Source of the DNA: Acanthopleura granulata
Lineage: Eukaryota > Mollusca > Polyplacophora > Chitonida > Chitonidae
Length of the DNA: 64,000 nt
Reading direction: 5' to 3'
Assembly: GCA_016165875.1 (NCBI GenBank)
Contig: JABBOT010000001.1
Location: 33,783,011-33,847,010, forward strand
Part shown: one piece after another, positions 38,400 through 49,805 of the stretch
How positions within the stretch are numbered: the stretch's first letter is position 1
Layout: every line of letters begins with the position of its first letter
Notes under the pieces: generated by a model
The model's input: the letters and a program-made list of their open reading frames with translations, nothing else
The model's database searches: none
What the model was told of the DNA's origin: nothing
Program-made: the position numbers and the translations under genes

Positions 38400-39530
38400 A
38401 GAATGGACTGGAAGTTAGGAACCACGTGGGTCTTCATTCAACATCACAATCTGTGACATCGTATATTACGTCATGTATTTCCGCGCGATTTTCATCCATG
38501 ACGGTAATTTTCCATCACGCATATACTGCGTGTGAATCTAACCATGACGTCACACCAGTTGATAACTATACGCGTTCCCTCAAAAGTGTCGTCTGAGAAA
38601 TCATCCTGGTTCCCGCCTGTAGCTAAGTCCATATTCAGAGTTACGTTGGGCCTGGGAACCAGCATGATGCGAACCTCCAGTAGGGGTTTGGCTATACGTC
38701 ATGTGTACACATTTTGATGAAACGTCATGGGGATGTGTGACACAGGCCTACGTGAACCTTACGGAGAGGACTTAACGGGGATAGCTGTTTTCATGCTATT
38801 CTTCACCGTTGTGATATCTTTAAGGTAGTTGGGTCAGCCAGTATGTTGACAGCATAATCCCAGCCCCCAGTGGTTCTGGAGCTATTTTTATGTAAGTTGA
38901 AATCGTTGACAACTTTCTCAGTCATCTTCAAGGCTAACACACGAATGTACAGTTTCGCGCTTAGCTCCGCTCACTTAGCGTTGGAACATAAACAAAGCCG
39001 CGCGATGCTGATTTAGCATGTATTTGTGCCAGACGTTGAAGAGGGTCTTGGCTTCTTTAGCTAGTATTTTACTCACGAGACTCATGTCTGCGCATACACC
39101 AGTTATATGAACAGAAAATAAAAAACGTATGACGTTGTTGCATATTTGGTGTCGCAATATTTTGTTCTATGTTTTTACTTTCAAAAATCCAGTCATACAT
39201 TTAATGTATTTAATATTATACAAATTTCTCTTGTAAGTAACTCTGCAAGGGTACATCTCTACGCTCCAGTCGTGTATGCAGTAGCGGATCGCGAAGTCGA
39301 CATGCAAGTCACTAGAAAATACTCGAGCCCTAAATCCGCCAGTGGCATTTCTACTTCATCTCGAATAACAAGATCTAGTAATGAAAGCAATGACTTTATT
39401 TTATCGATATATATTCAGTATATTTATAGTATTGATAATAATTTTTCAGTGACATGTTGGATCGTTGGTTTTGTAAAATTGTACAATAATTTCACTTCTT
39501 AAAAAAGAATGTCCACTGCGAACACAGTGA
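38400..39530. other. Upstream region of the METTL24-like gene, nothing else seen
   Basis: Sequence between the METTL24-like start codon and the next pseudogene. It should contain that gene's promoter, but no TATA box or other clear element was identified. Confidence 0.3.
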
Positions 39531-39534
39531 GTTT

Positions 39535-40687
39535 ATGCAAACAGATTTTCATGCTGTTAGAAATGAAAATGCCTCAAATGAAGCCACAACCGAAATGATG
39601 GATGTAGAGGAAAGTCAGGAGACATGTAGACCTACATGTGATAATCATGCAACCTGTTCACAAGATGAAATAGACTATAAAAGTCAACATGAACTTACAG
39701 ATAATTTCGTATCATTGATGTCAAAATTTCTTTTGACTCTGAAAGAAGGATATAAAGCAACCCAGGAGACTGTCGAATTTGTCTAGGAGAGCATGGAGAC
39801 TATATCAACTGGCATACTTATTTTGAATAGATACATAATAGAAAATTCTCTGAAACAATTAGATCTGGATTTAGTATTTGACGATGTGACTGCGTTCAAA
39901 ATGATCTGTTCAGTGTTATCAGTCTACTGTGGAAGAACTTAAGGCAATGTTGGGGGCTATGAAGACAGAGAAAAGACAGAAGCTTTTCTACAAGGATAAC
40001 TGTGGTTTTGTAGCTTCGACTGATTACAGATTAGTGCGAGACAAAGAAGATACCTATCAGTATGTTAGCATAGCGTCCTCTCTGGAGAAGTTGCGAAAAC
40101 ACGAGGATGTTGTTAGTCATGTATACAAACTTCACCGTCTGAGGGTGTACTTTGTGACTTCAAAGATGGCTGTCATTAACGAACATCCAATCTTTAGCCG
40201 TGACCCTTCATCAGTACAGATTCAGCTGTATTATTACGATTTTATGGTCACAAATCCATTAGGCAGCAGGGTCCAGAAGGACAAGATGTCGGCTGTGTAT
40301 TTTGTCTTGGGTCATCTCCCAGGTAAGTATCGTAGTAAACTTCATGTGAAGCAAGCGGTTTTGCTATGTAGATCTAGCCTAGTGAAGAAATTTTGATGAC
40401 AGGAGATATTGGATGTTCTGAGAAATCACCTGAAAGTATTCGCAAAAGAAAGTATAAAGGTTGCGGATTGTAACAAGCTCTCCTGTGTAAGCTATGTTAG
40501 TCGGGACAACCTAGGCCGCTACTCGCTTGGTGGTTTCTTTGAGTGTTCCAACACTATGAGAATTTGCCGAACTTCTATGGCAACACGGCAACTAATTCAA
40601 GACCATTTCTCAGCAGATTTTCAAGGTTTCCAGCCTCGTACATGTACAGTGCAGAATTATGAGGAACGGCTGAATAAACCCTCTTGA
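39535..40687 (+). pseudogene. Broken NPLGS/DNLG-type multicopy gene
   Basis: A continuous protein-like track with disruptions: an in-frame TAG at 39784-39786; a frame change near 39900-39930; then open 39929-40396; then two TGA codons in the same frame at 40394-40399; then open 40409-40687. Recognisable blocks: LYYYDFMVTNPLGS (about 40228-40270), YFVLGHLPGKYRSKL, LLCRSSLVKKF, SRDNLGRYSLGGFFE and MRICRTSMATRQ. I recall the same block order (LYYDDFE..NPLGS / GNLPPKYRS / DNLGxHSLGGF / CRFC) in multicopy uncharacterised proteins of fish, cnidarians and molluscs that behave like transposon-derived genes. The family's enzymatic role is not known to me. The N-terminal part is acidic and ends in a helical stretch. 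A SINE fragment follows directly. Confidence 0.72.
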
Positions 40688-40779
40688 AATATAATATAAG
40701 TAAAGTCAAGTTAATATTGCCCTCACATGTCATGCTCTAATTTAAGTCTAGGTATAACTGAAACACCCCATAATTATAT

Positions 40780-40895
40780 ACTCTCCGGCCGTACATGGGA
40801 AAGTCTACCAACAACCTGCGGATGGTCGTGGGTTTCCCCTTGGCTCCGCCCCCATCCCCCAATAATGCTGGTCGCCGTCGTAGAAGTATGGAAAA
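40780..40895 (+). mobile_element. SINE core fragment
   Basis: CTCCGGCCGTACATGGGAAAG, then CCTGCGGATGGTCGTGGGTTTCC, then AATAATGCTGGTCGCCGTCGT. Core and part of the tail, no head. Confidence 0.85.
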
Positions 40896-40984
40896 CAGCA
40901 ATGAAATAAGTAAATTAATAATCATATAAACATGTCAGACAAGCACAAACATGCAGGAAATCACCAATTTCTTGCACGTACATA

Positions 40985-41115
40985 CTCATTATTATTTATT
41001 ATTATTATTTTTTATTATCATTGTTTATTATTGTTATTTTTTATTATTGTTGTTATTTTCATTATTATTATTATTGCTGTGGTTGTTGTTGTTTTTGTTA
41101 TTATTATTGTTTACA
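40985..41115 (+). repeat. TTA/TTG trinucleotide-rich tract
   Basis: An irregular (TTATTA)n and (TTGTTG)n tract of about 130 bases, giving Ile/Val/Phe-rich pseudo-frames in several phases. Confidence 0.9.
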
Positions 41116-42050
41116 GCTATTCAATGAATTCTACCGATTAGCAAAGAAAGACGTTGACCAGGAAATGAATAGGATTTTGCTGCCATTTGCAGCAAAAGAG
41201 TAGTCCGCGTGGAAGTTGTCAAGAAAGAAAAGGATCGCATCGAAGCTTGTAAGGAGCAAATAGTAAAAACAGCCACAGAAAATGCTTAACATGATATTGA
41301 ATAAATTGATTTAATATCATGTATGAGATTTTTATATTTAAACAATAATATGACATACTTTCATGCGGGTAACCAATGAATTTGGTTTTATTTCGATCAC
41401 ATTCAAATGGACCTTTGAAATGCATTCATGGGACTTCAGCACTAGTGTGTTTAATAGTAGTAGATTGTTTATTTAGTGGCTTTGTAAAATTAGAAAAATT
41501 CTGTAGCAGTGTTTTGTTTATTTCTCATATCTAACATTTTGCACTGAATGTAAATTTTAGAATTGGCTCGACAATATAACATATTGAGAAAACTTTCTTA
41601 TTTTCCCTAAAAGGTGTCATAACATTTGCGTGTGAAGTTTTCGGTAATATATGGAGAGATGTCATAACATATTCACAATGTAGTTGATGACCATAGCAGA
41701 AGAAACACTCTTTTCACTTTGACCTTGTTTTGATAAATATATGACTCTCACACACATGGATCCTAAAGATCTTAAAGAACTCTTTCAGAAAATAGCATGA
41801 GAAGACGTAGATACAGACTGTTATATCTGTGATAGTAGAAATGTTAGCTGGCAAGTCAGATGATTTTCAAGCGTTGAAGCCCTCATTTGAATTGACTCTT
41901 TAATATGTATTGTCCAATTTCAAGGCTTCTGATAAATGTGCATTGTTTGACGAAAGCAATAATTTGATCACTGTTATTTGTTACTGGCACATTCAGTTTC
42001 TGATGCCCAAAGTGATAATACATTTAAGTTCATTTTAACATGTTTTTCAG
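41116..42050. other. No assembled gene; short open segment after the TTA tract
   Basis: A short in-frame segment (LFNEFYRLAKKDVDQEMNR..., ending in TAG at about 41203) follows a TTTACAG acceptor-like site. It looks protein-like but was not linked to neighbours. Nothing else recognised. Confidence 0.25.
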
Positions 42051-42130
42051 ACATTCTTTCTGCTGAGGCATTGTGGTTGCTGTCATCATTTTTTAGAACG
42101 GATGATAGACAATACATCATTGTAGAAGAG
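42051..42130 (+). CDS. Candidate internal exon, unknown gene
   Basis: Flanked by a strong acceptor (ATGTTTTTCAG) and a consensus donor (GAG|GTAAGT). The frame after two leading bases is open and protein-like: ILSAEALWLLSSFFRTDD, then RQYIIVEE. It ends in phase 0. A possible partner starts at 42947 after TTTGACAG with ATT CCT GCA GAT ATG in phase 0, and could stop at a GGA|GTGAGT donor or read on to a TAG near 43136. I do not recognise the protein. The unit could be host exons or another remnant of the 39.5-kb element. Confidence 0.35.
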
Positions 42131-42589
42131 GTAAGTTTTACTGTGTGGTTTTGTCGATGTGCAAGCTGCCTCCTATTGTACGCAGAGAACACCTTTAACT
42201 GATGCCATATGTACACCAGCAAATGCAAGAGCTACCTGTGTCAATAGTAGGCTGTTAATGTACCGTCAATTCTATCATATACAAAAGTATACCATTTTCT
42301 ATCTTAATTTTTATTTGATTGTGATTTTATGCCCTTTTGTTTCCCTTATGTGATGTATTATAATTGGAAGAAACTTAGCAATTCCCAGCAGAAACCCTAA
42401 TCCTTCACCTTGGCAAGCCCCTGCCAGGTTTAATTCCCACATAATGTCAGATGTGAAACAGGTGCAACTTAAATTTACTCATGGTGTCATTATTCAGATG
42501 TCTTGTTGAAAATCCAGGTTCGCCCTCCCATTATGTGGAAAAGCTAACATGCAGGAGTGTCAGATGTATATAAATGAGTTTTTTTGTGT

Positions 42590-42662
42590 ACTGACCAGGG
42601 CAGTTACGTAACCTCCCACCATAATGCTGGCCGCTTTGTATCAACAATTCAGTAAATAAACA
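42590..42662 (+). mobile_element. SINE tail fragment
   Basis: ACCTCCCACCATAATGCTGGCCGC followed by AGTAAATAAAC. Short, but the core phrase is diagnostic within this window. Confidence 0.6.
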
Positions 42663-43139
42663 TTTACAGTGGTCATGAAGTTAGATTCCAATTGTAATCT
42701 GATAGAAATTGTCTTGCTTTGTCTTATTAAGCAGCTTTGAATTCTTGAAGTTTTTTTTTTTTTCGTGATTTACTCTTAACATGTACTTGTATATAAATAT
42801 CAGTGTAACAGATGACAAAATATGTTAAAAATGAAGGCAAAAATGTCATATTCCAACTGCAACATCCAGTGTGTTTTAAAGGCAATAGGTTCTGCCTCAT
42901 GTATTCTTGCAGTTAACACTACAATACTCTCTGAATTCTTTGACAGATTCCTGCAGATATGACGTCTCTGTGCGAGCTGGGAGTGAGTGCACCATATGTG
43001 CAGAGGGAGAGACCATTTGTGGGCGAGTCATGCGAAGTTGTTGCAGGATACAGAAAATGTCCGCCGAGCAGACGTACGTCGCCGCGCGCGCTGTCCCAGA
43101 ATCCAACTCACCACATAGCGCGCGCCCTTTCTGATTAGT

Positions 43140-44305
43140 TCCTTGCATGTTCGAATTCGAGTTCTCTACTCATTGCTTGTGTAAACAAACACGCTTTCGA
43201 GTAGACGTCTTTTCCCGCGGTATCGCAGAACTCATTGGGTGCAACTACACTCAAACTATTGAGCAGAATCACACAACAGTTCCGTCCATTACATTATTTA
43301 CTCAGGTCTTGTGTTAAAAAAACAACAAAAAAACGCACTTATGATTTTCGGTGTCCCTTCTCCAAGCATGTGGGTTGAACGGGAAAGATGTTGTGTACCT
43401 CACAGTTAGATCCATGCCCCACTCTCTTGTAGCATCATCTTTATTTTCACTTAAAATAAATAGTACACATTACCATGGCCATTTCGTGCTGATTCCAAAT
43501 GTGCTTTTTATTATTTTTTTATATAAAGTGTAAAACATTCCTGGAAAACCTATGTTTTAATGACGACTGTTTCCCATGCACCCAAGGTCATTTGGATCAA
43601 AGTTGAGTAATCGGCTTATTTCTTCTTTTGCGATGACGTTTTGTAGCATTGACTGCTCAGTTCGGCCTAATTGGTAGCTGCGCCCCAAACGATATTCCAT
43701 TACCTTAAGTATCCTGTACTGTAAACATAGATCGATTTCAGAATGCTAATATCATCCTTTTTTATTATCCAGGAAGTTTCAATTTTGATAAACTGATGTA
43801 CCATAACACATGCGACGCGTGTTGGGTGTTTCTAATTCTATTAATTGAAAAACATAGTTAGTTTAATGCATAGTGTACACGCACGAGTAGTGATAACCGA
43901 CAGAAATATAAAATGCAACAAATAAAAAATAAACAAACATGGGAATAGGTATAAAGCAATTAAAATATTATATACATGTATAAGGCAATTAAAATACTAC
44001 TTATAAGGGAGTAAAAAAAAGCATAAATGCACCAAAAAGACAAGTTCTGTGTCGTGTTCTGTAATATGTCTGATGTCATGCTCATTACGGACATAGCGGC
44101 TGTAGGTGTAACAGACCATGCTTTCAGCCTGTACCGATTCCAAGGATACATCAGTCTTGCCTTGCTCTTTATTGTCTTTACATCCTCATGGGGATATCAT
44201 ATTCTCTGACTGCAATTTCACTTTGGGGGGAGGGGGTGATATGGACTTCGACCGACTTCATCTTAGTCAAGCAAGCAATGTCTCCCTGGCTAAAAGTATA
44301 ATACT
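43140..44305. other. No gene recognised
   Basis: AT-rich DNA. A small local tandem duplication of AAGCAATTAAAATA(T/C)TA lies at 43956-44003. No coding signal. Confidence 0.3.
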
Positions 44306-44307
44306 GT

Positions 44308-44993
44308 TGACACACTAGAACAGAACGCGCATTCATTCGCGTAGATTACGATTTTATACTCACCAAATTCGGTTACAAATGCGTATCGATGCGCACTGAT
44401 CTCAATCCACATACGTATGTGGACTGAGAAATTCGATTCGATTCTGTTCGGTTCGCTTGTGCAGTGTTTCAACAGGAATACGGTTCCATTCCACTAAACT
44501 CGTTTCGATTAGGACTGTGCATGCGTGCAATACAAATTACTTCCTGGAAGTAGTTAGTACAAAACGGTTGACATAAACAAGGGCGCTTGCAGACTTGACA
44601 ACGGTATTTTGGAGCGTTGTGTGAAAGAGAACCGGCAAGATTCTGACAAAAACACTGCTTTATTTCGCTTCATGCCCTCCAGTTGGGCCTGAATGGCCTC
44701 ATCACCGCAGATTTCGATCAGAATCTCGTTTCGCAGGATTCCCAAAATGCGTGCTCCATGGTTACGAGCAATAAGCGAAAGGGAGTTCCGGAAAGTGACG
44801 TACTATGACGTAATTAGGGGGGAATTCCATCCCTTTCGCAACCGTATAGAACCGAATGCAGTGTGTCCTCGTCAATCCGGATCGGTCCGTATTGCTTTTC
44901 GGTGTGTCAATCGCCAATTTATTCTGATTGTATGCGAATCGATTCGAATCAGTGCGAATTAAATGAAAGAGTATTTGGTGTGTCAGCAGCGTA
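44308..44993 (-). mobile_element. Probable PIF/Harbinger-like DNA transposon remnant with trihelix-type ORF
   Basis: The ends are roughly inverted: TTGACACACTAGAAC on the left against CTGACACACCAAATA on the reverse of the right end. Next to both ends lie GAATCGATTCGAATC-type subterminal words in opposite orientation (about 44420-44465 and 44930-44960). In the middle, minus-strand 44745-44554 encodes EILIEICGDEAIQAQLEG then MKRNKAVF. This matches the helix-rich Myb/trihelix pattern (LI.IWGDE.IQ.QL...RNK.VY) that I know from PIF/Harbinger accessory proteins and their domesticated relatives. No DDE nuclease is present, so it would be non-autonomous. The Trp of IWGDE is replaced by Cys. Confidence 0.6.
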
Positions 44994-44994
44994 A

Positions 44995-46160
44995 GTATAG
45001 TATGGAGCCACAGTTGACGTCCTTTGATAGGTTTACCTTACAGAAACATGGTCGCCCCAAATTTGGATTTTTGAACAATTTCTGATTGTTACGTGTTAAA
45101 GAAGTTTTGAAGTTCGTTCATAAACTAAATCAGTCACGTTGAAATAAAATATCCAAAAACAAGCTACATATCCAAATGTCCATTGGATATGTAACTTGTA
45201 CGAGCCCAGACAATTTCTGTCCTTATTCGAATTCAACACAAAGAGGACGGGTCATGTTCGATTTTGTAACACCGCCACAACAACAACATTTGCACCCATC
45301 TATCAAGCAGTGTAGTTTTGCGACAACTGACCACCAATTACATCTCTAGACTTGCTTTTCAACCTGCTGAGCACCCTTTTACGCCTCTTTTTGGCCGATC
45401 CCGTTACGAGCGAGCCATAAGTCTTTCTTCTTATGCTTGTCGTCAACCACGTTTATTTACATATGAAGTTTACCGAGCGCTGTGAGCGTGCTCCATTCCC
45501 GCTGGACTGACAGCCCCTTATTTAAATATTCTGGCCGACTTTTCAGTTTTCAGTTTTGTTTTTTGTTGTTTTTTTGTTTTTTTTTGTTTTTTGTTTTGCT
45601 TTTGTTTCTCTTTTTAACAATCACTTTACGTACAATGCTGGGGGTGGGATTAACGAAAAGCTTGTAACTGTTACTTCTTGAAAAAAAAATACGTGAAAGG
45701 CTTACTCATGTCATTCTGTAATAACGCTAAAATACTTAATATTTGGGCGAACGTGTCCCTTTAAAGGGGAACTGTCCCGGAATTATTTCTCATTTTACAT
45801 AACTTAATGGTATACCTGTGATATGGAAAAGAATTATGAAAACAAAAAGGTGCATCTGGTGAGTTGTTTTAGTTGTAGAAATTAAAAATATAATTTACAC
45901 CAAAAGTTCCGAGAAAAAAAAAAACTCACATCGCTTGTCTTCCCTTGAATGTGCCAAATATGCGTGACGTAACAGTGGTACTCCGCTTGAGAGGCACAAT
46001 GTCGGCTACATTGGATTTGATCGGCGACACATCTTCTGGCAACGAACCTTCAAATCTTGGAGAGAGTGGGATTCGTTAGTTCGGTCAGTTAAACCTCAGT
46101 TCAGCTAATAATAAAGGAACAATAGCCAAAAAATAAAGAGAAAGGTGTTTAAATGACATA
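44995..46160. other. No gene recognised; T-rich tract and a short ATG frame
   Basis: A poly-T/TTTTG tract lies at about 45545-45615. An ATG at 46008 opens a 26-codon acidic frame (MSATLDLIGDTSSGNEPSNL...) ending at TAG. Its style fits the N-terminal exon of P2X7-domain proteins, but its possible donor phase (1) does not match the exon at 46940, so the link is unproven. Confidence 0.25.
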
Positions 46161-46162
46161 AA

Positions 46163-46372
46163 AAGTGGCAGTTGTGATCGAGACATGTTGCTAAGGACTG
46201 CCCTGGGTGGCAGTTGTGATCGAGACATGTTGCTAAGGACTGCCCTGGGTGGCAGGGGTGATCGAGACATGTTGCTAAGGACTGCCCTGGGTGGCAGGGG
46301 TGATCGAGGGCTAAGGATTGCCCTGGGTGGCAGGGGTGATCGAGACATGTTGCTAAGGACTGCCCTGGGTGG
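46163..46372 (+). repeat. 42-bp tandem repeat, five units
   Basis: Unit: GTGGCAGGGGTGATCGAGAC then ATGTTGCTAAGGACTGCCCTGG. The fourth unit lacks 6 bp. Because 42 and 6 are multiples of three, frames stay open on both strands: a 14-residue MLLRTALGG(R/S)-type repeat on plus, and HPGQSLATCLDH- or PPRAVLSNMSR-type repeats on minus. Confidence 0.95.
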
Positions 46373-46939
46373 CATTCTCTCTCTGCACTACTGCAGGATG
46401 TGGAGCGATCGAAATAATGATGAAGATAATAATAAAAGAAACATGAATTAACACACGGTGTCAAGCAAGGTTCTAGATCTGAGTGGGCCAATTTCCATTA
46501 TATTCAATTTAACCTTTAAGAATGGAACAATTTCAAAAGTGATTTTAAATTTAGGAGCATGCCTAGTTTTTGTGTTATCATCAATTCTTTTTAAAAAGAA
46601 AGGAAGTTGGCTTGTCAAGAAAGCTTTTCGCAGTATCGGGGTCCTATATATGCCTAGCCATATTCATTATTTACCTGTGTCTTGTTCTGACAGGTTATAA
46701 CATTTATGTCATTATAAACGAACGCTAGTGTACCCACCTTTCGATATCGTCAGTTGAGGGAGTAGGATGAATTATTTGAGGGTTATGTGTTTTTAATAAT
46801 TAAATGGGTAAAGGCTGTTAAATTGATTTTGCGATCTCCTCCGGTATGTAGACTTATAATCGTTTGTCACTATTGCTTACGTATTTATTTTAACTCAGTT
46901 ATTTTAGAAGTTAACTCTGTAGTTTCCATTATAATTTAG

Positions 46940-47939
46940 GTGCACCTGTGGTAATTGTGTAGCAATGGACACAGCTTTAGAGTATCCATGTTGCAGGGAA
47001 GTATCAGCTGCCATCGAAAGAATGGATCGAGCCAGTAAAAACTACATCACAGAAGTGGAGGGTTTCCGATCCAAATGTCTTGACAAAGATGTCCAGTAGA
47101 CCTCCTTTTACGAATATCTGGCAACAGAGCACGGCCCTTTGGCTGAAAATGAGGAGATCCATACATAAGACACATCATGTGACATTTGTTTCTGTTACGC
47201 ATTTAATCTGGACAAAATTCACAAAATATGGAAATATACTTTTTGAGCTCTTCTGGTCAAAGACATCGGCCCATCTCTCTGTTTCTCTTTTGTCTGTTAA
47301 CTTTTCCACCAAAAACTTCTACAGTTTTTGTCCGATTTCAGCGAAACTTGGTTTAAGTATAGACTACACTAAGATACATAAGTAATAGGATAAGTTTTTC
47401 ATTTCGATGATGAGTTGTCTGACTGTACATCCAGCATATGTTAACATTTCCTTCAAAATGCTACTACTGTCTGTTATACACATATAAATTTGTAATTGAC
47501 TCAGTGATAATTTTGTCCCGACCATTAGAGTCACTATCTCATCAGAGACTCTGGTTTATAAATAATAATAAAAAAAAGAATATTTTATGTTATGCTTGCA
47601 ATTTTTCGCTTTTGTTTCAGGATTTACAGATACATGACATATCAACGCTACACCACATACATTTGGAAACTTCTAGGACATAAAGTCATTCCAGCGTGTG
47701 TGGTTAGCGCCACCCGGACAAGTATCCAAAGCCATGAGCTCAAGTGTCGTCTCCAACAGTTCTTTCCAGAGCTATCATCATTCTCTCGAAAGAGATTCTT
47801 TCAATCAAAGCACTTTGAGTTAACTAATTCATTTCGTCTTAAAATGCGTATAACTGCCCTGATATCCTCAGGAGTTCAGGGCTCGGGTTTAATGCCGTAC
47901 TCAAATATAATTTTATTTGTTTTAACGGGGAGGAAATAA
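46940..47939 (+). pseudogene. P2X7-type cytoplasmic domain gene, broken
   Basis: Exon A 46940-47164 begins in phase 2 after ATAATTTAG and encodes the Cys-rich start of the P2X7 C-terminal cytoplasmic domain: C-T-C-G-N-C-V-A-M, then CC-REVSAAIE, then FRSKCLD. After CLDKDVQ an in-frame TAG (47097-47099) interrupts the alignment, which resumes as TSFYEYLATEHGPLAENEEIH. The expected donor after CATAC reads ATAAGA instead of GTAAGA. Exon B starts at 47621 after TTTGTTTCAG with the fitting phase and continues YRYMTYQRYTTYIWKLLGHK then VIPACVVSATR, open to 47939. In vertebrate P2X7 this domain binds zinc and nucleotide; in invertebrates I recall it as a free-standing, much expanded domain. No receptor transmembrane part is present. 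Two lesions in one domain favour a pseudogene; a sequencing error or recoding is less likely. Confidence 0.75.
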
Positions 47940-48300
47940 ATGAACTTTCTTTCTCTTGGGGCATTGGTCTTACCTAAAGAGGGGAAGAGGTGGCACTGAA
48001 GGCATTATGGGAGCGTGGGGCACGGGGTGAATGAGTTGTCTTGTGACAGACATGGGCTTGGGGCCACTTGGCAACTTTGTGTTCCGGGAACAGGATCGTA
48101 ATAAATTCGCCTGGTTGGGGGACTGGTCCATCATTGTATGTGATACCGAGCGAGGTGCTGGCAAAACTGAACTTTTTGAAGGTTCTCATTATGAGAAGGA
48201 AAGGATGGAGTTTTCCAGACCAAATGGTGGGTTAATAAAATTAGTCTTTTCTCTTAACAGATAAAGGGAAGTTTGAGGCATAGTGTTTGTGCGGGTACAC
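47940..48300. other. No feature recognised
   Basis: Sequence after the P2X7-type pseudogene. Open frames of 64-77 codons on both strands overlap each other and show no known motif. Confidence 0.3.
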
Positions 48301-48600
48301 GACGTTGTACAGCCAGAAAACCTTTTGTTTTACTTCAGATATTTTGTACGGGTTAAAGACCCGGATTTTCTGCTCGGGTTAGAGGCCCGGATATTTTGTC
48401 CCGGTTTGAAGCCCTGAGATATGTACGGTTCAGAGGCCTACATGTCTTATACACGATGGGGGTTAGAGGGCCAGGCATTTTGAAGAGCGAGAAGGCCGAA
48501 CATGCTGTACGGGTTAGAGGTCCGGATATTTATAATGGTGAAATACCCACATGTTTAGCACGGTTGTAAGGTTCGAATATCTGTAACAGAATGGAATAAA
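48300..48600 (+). repeat. Minisatellite of about 33 bp, GGGTTAGAGGCCCGGATATTTTGTA type
   Basis: About nine diverging units (ACGGGTTAAAGACCCGGATT, CTCGGGTTAGAGGCCCGGAT, GTACGGGTTAGAGGTCCGG and so on). GC-richer than its surroundings. Confidence 0.85.
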
Positions 48601-49235
48601 GCTTTGTCTCGATTTACCAAACAGTAATTGTCCCTGTTATTTATTATGACAGAACAATGTTGGAGGGGCGGAGGACAGTATTTCAGGCATATTAGGGCAG
48701 CGCCAGTGTATTGCGTTGGGAGGAAAACCGCACTCCGCAGTCAGCTACTCTGACGAAGCTGTCCCTCATAAAACCTGGGATTAAAGGGTGCTAGACGGAG
48801 TCAAGCCCTCACTTCATTCAGTAACATTTTCAATTCACATTAAATACTAAAATGCAATATTTCAAGTGCTAGTTTCCCACGATTTATTACACACATATAC
48901 ATTCATGCAATGAACAAGATCAAAATACGTGCCAAACGGAAGTGCGCCATAAACATGGCGTTCGTTTTTGTTTTAACATGGGGCGACAAACTTCTAGGCA
49001 GGTCAGTTCCTAATAATGAAGGTGAGACTGCCGACATTGTAGCGTGCATGTTTGCGTGTATCAGTACTTTGGCAGGAGACATAAAATAAGTGGTTGAGTT
49101 GCGAGGCAGGAAATTAAATGGAAGGTTGTATGACTCTGGTATAGCTACATCCAAATATCGAAGCGACAGTGGAGTTCATATAAGACTACTGACAACAGTG
49201 GAACACTGGGCTCACAAACATTGAATGGAGGTGAA
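48601..49235. other. No gene recognised
   Basis: Low-information sequence between the minisatellite and the SINE. The 83-codon minus frame at 49154-48903 has no recognisable content. Confidence 0.3.
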
Positions 49236-49239
49236 TGAC

Positions 49240-49430
49240 TTGATTTGGCTAATTGGTGTTCAACGCCGTACTCAAGAATATTTTACTCATACGAGCACGT
49301 CTTCGCCAACATTATGGTCCGAAGGAAAACCATGACCATCCGCCAGTTGCTACGAACACTTCTTTGCCAACATTATGGTCCAAAGGAAAACCATGACCAT
49401 CCGCCGGTTGCTGGCGAACGTTCCGACGTT
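49240..49430 (-). mobile_element. SINE with internal duplication
   Basis: Reverse-strand SINE (GTGTTCAACGCCGTACTCAAGAATATTTTACTCATACGA). A block of about 66 bp, CAACATTATGGTCC then AAGGAAAACCATGACCATCCGCC, is present twice in tandem at about 49308 and 49368. Confidence 0.88.
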
Positions 49431-49656
49431 AGTTCAAATTCTTGTAACATTTTGGAGCTCCAAAAACAAAACCCCACAACAAATCATTTTAGCATACCCT
49501 CTTACTTTGTTCTGAGAGTACAAGCAGAACTCATCACTAGTATCTATAAAGTAAGCCATCAAGGAGAATATAATTCACAACTGATTCAATACCAGTTTTC
49601 CATCATTTTCCAAAGTTTGATGCCATGGCTTTTAATTAAATAGTCTTACGTGATTA

Positions 49657-49804
49657 TTAACTAACTGTGTCCTTAGTGCCGTTTACATATATACTGGGCA
49701 CTGGAGAGGGAATAATTTTAGGAACTTTGATTTCCTTGCTGAACTGTAACTTGGAAATTCCTGTCTCCTGGTACATGTTGTCCTCATAAGTGTCTCCACA
49801 TGTG
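49657..49804 (-). CDS. Candidate last exon, unknown gene
   Basis: A TGTTTCAG acceptor precedes 49 codons ending in TAA. The translation (TCGDTYEDNMYQETGIS..., then KEIKVPKIIPSPVPSIYV) is hydrophilic and protein-like. A second candidate exon lies upstream on the same strand at 51118-51064 (acceptor GTGTTGCAG, IPSYKNIDDSCTKSHLLK, donor AAG|GTTAGG). Their phases do not join directly, so at least one exon is missing or they are unrelated. No family recognised. Confidence 0.35.
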
Positions 49805-49805
49805 C

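Noticed and set aside
46105..46491. Repeat-peptide frames on both strands
   Set aside because: Explained by the 42-bp array; no start context, signal peptide or flanking exon supports a gene.
20057..48600. CRISPR-like arrays
   Set aside because: All arrays are head-to-tail minisatellites without unique spacers, in a eukaryotic genome.
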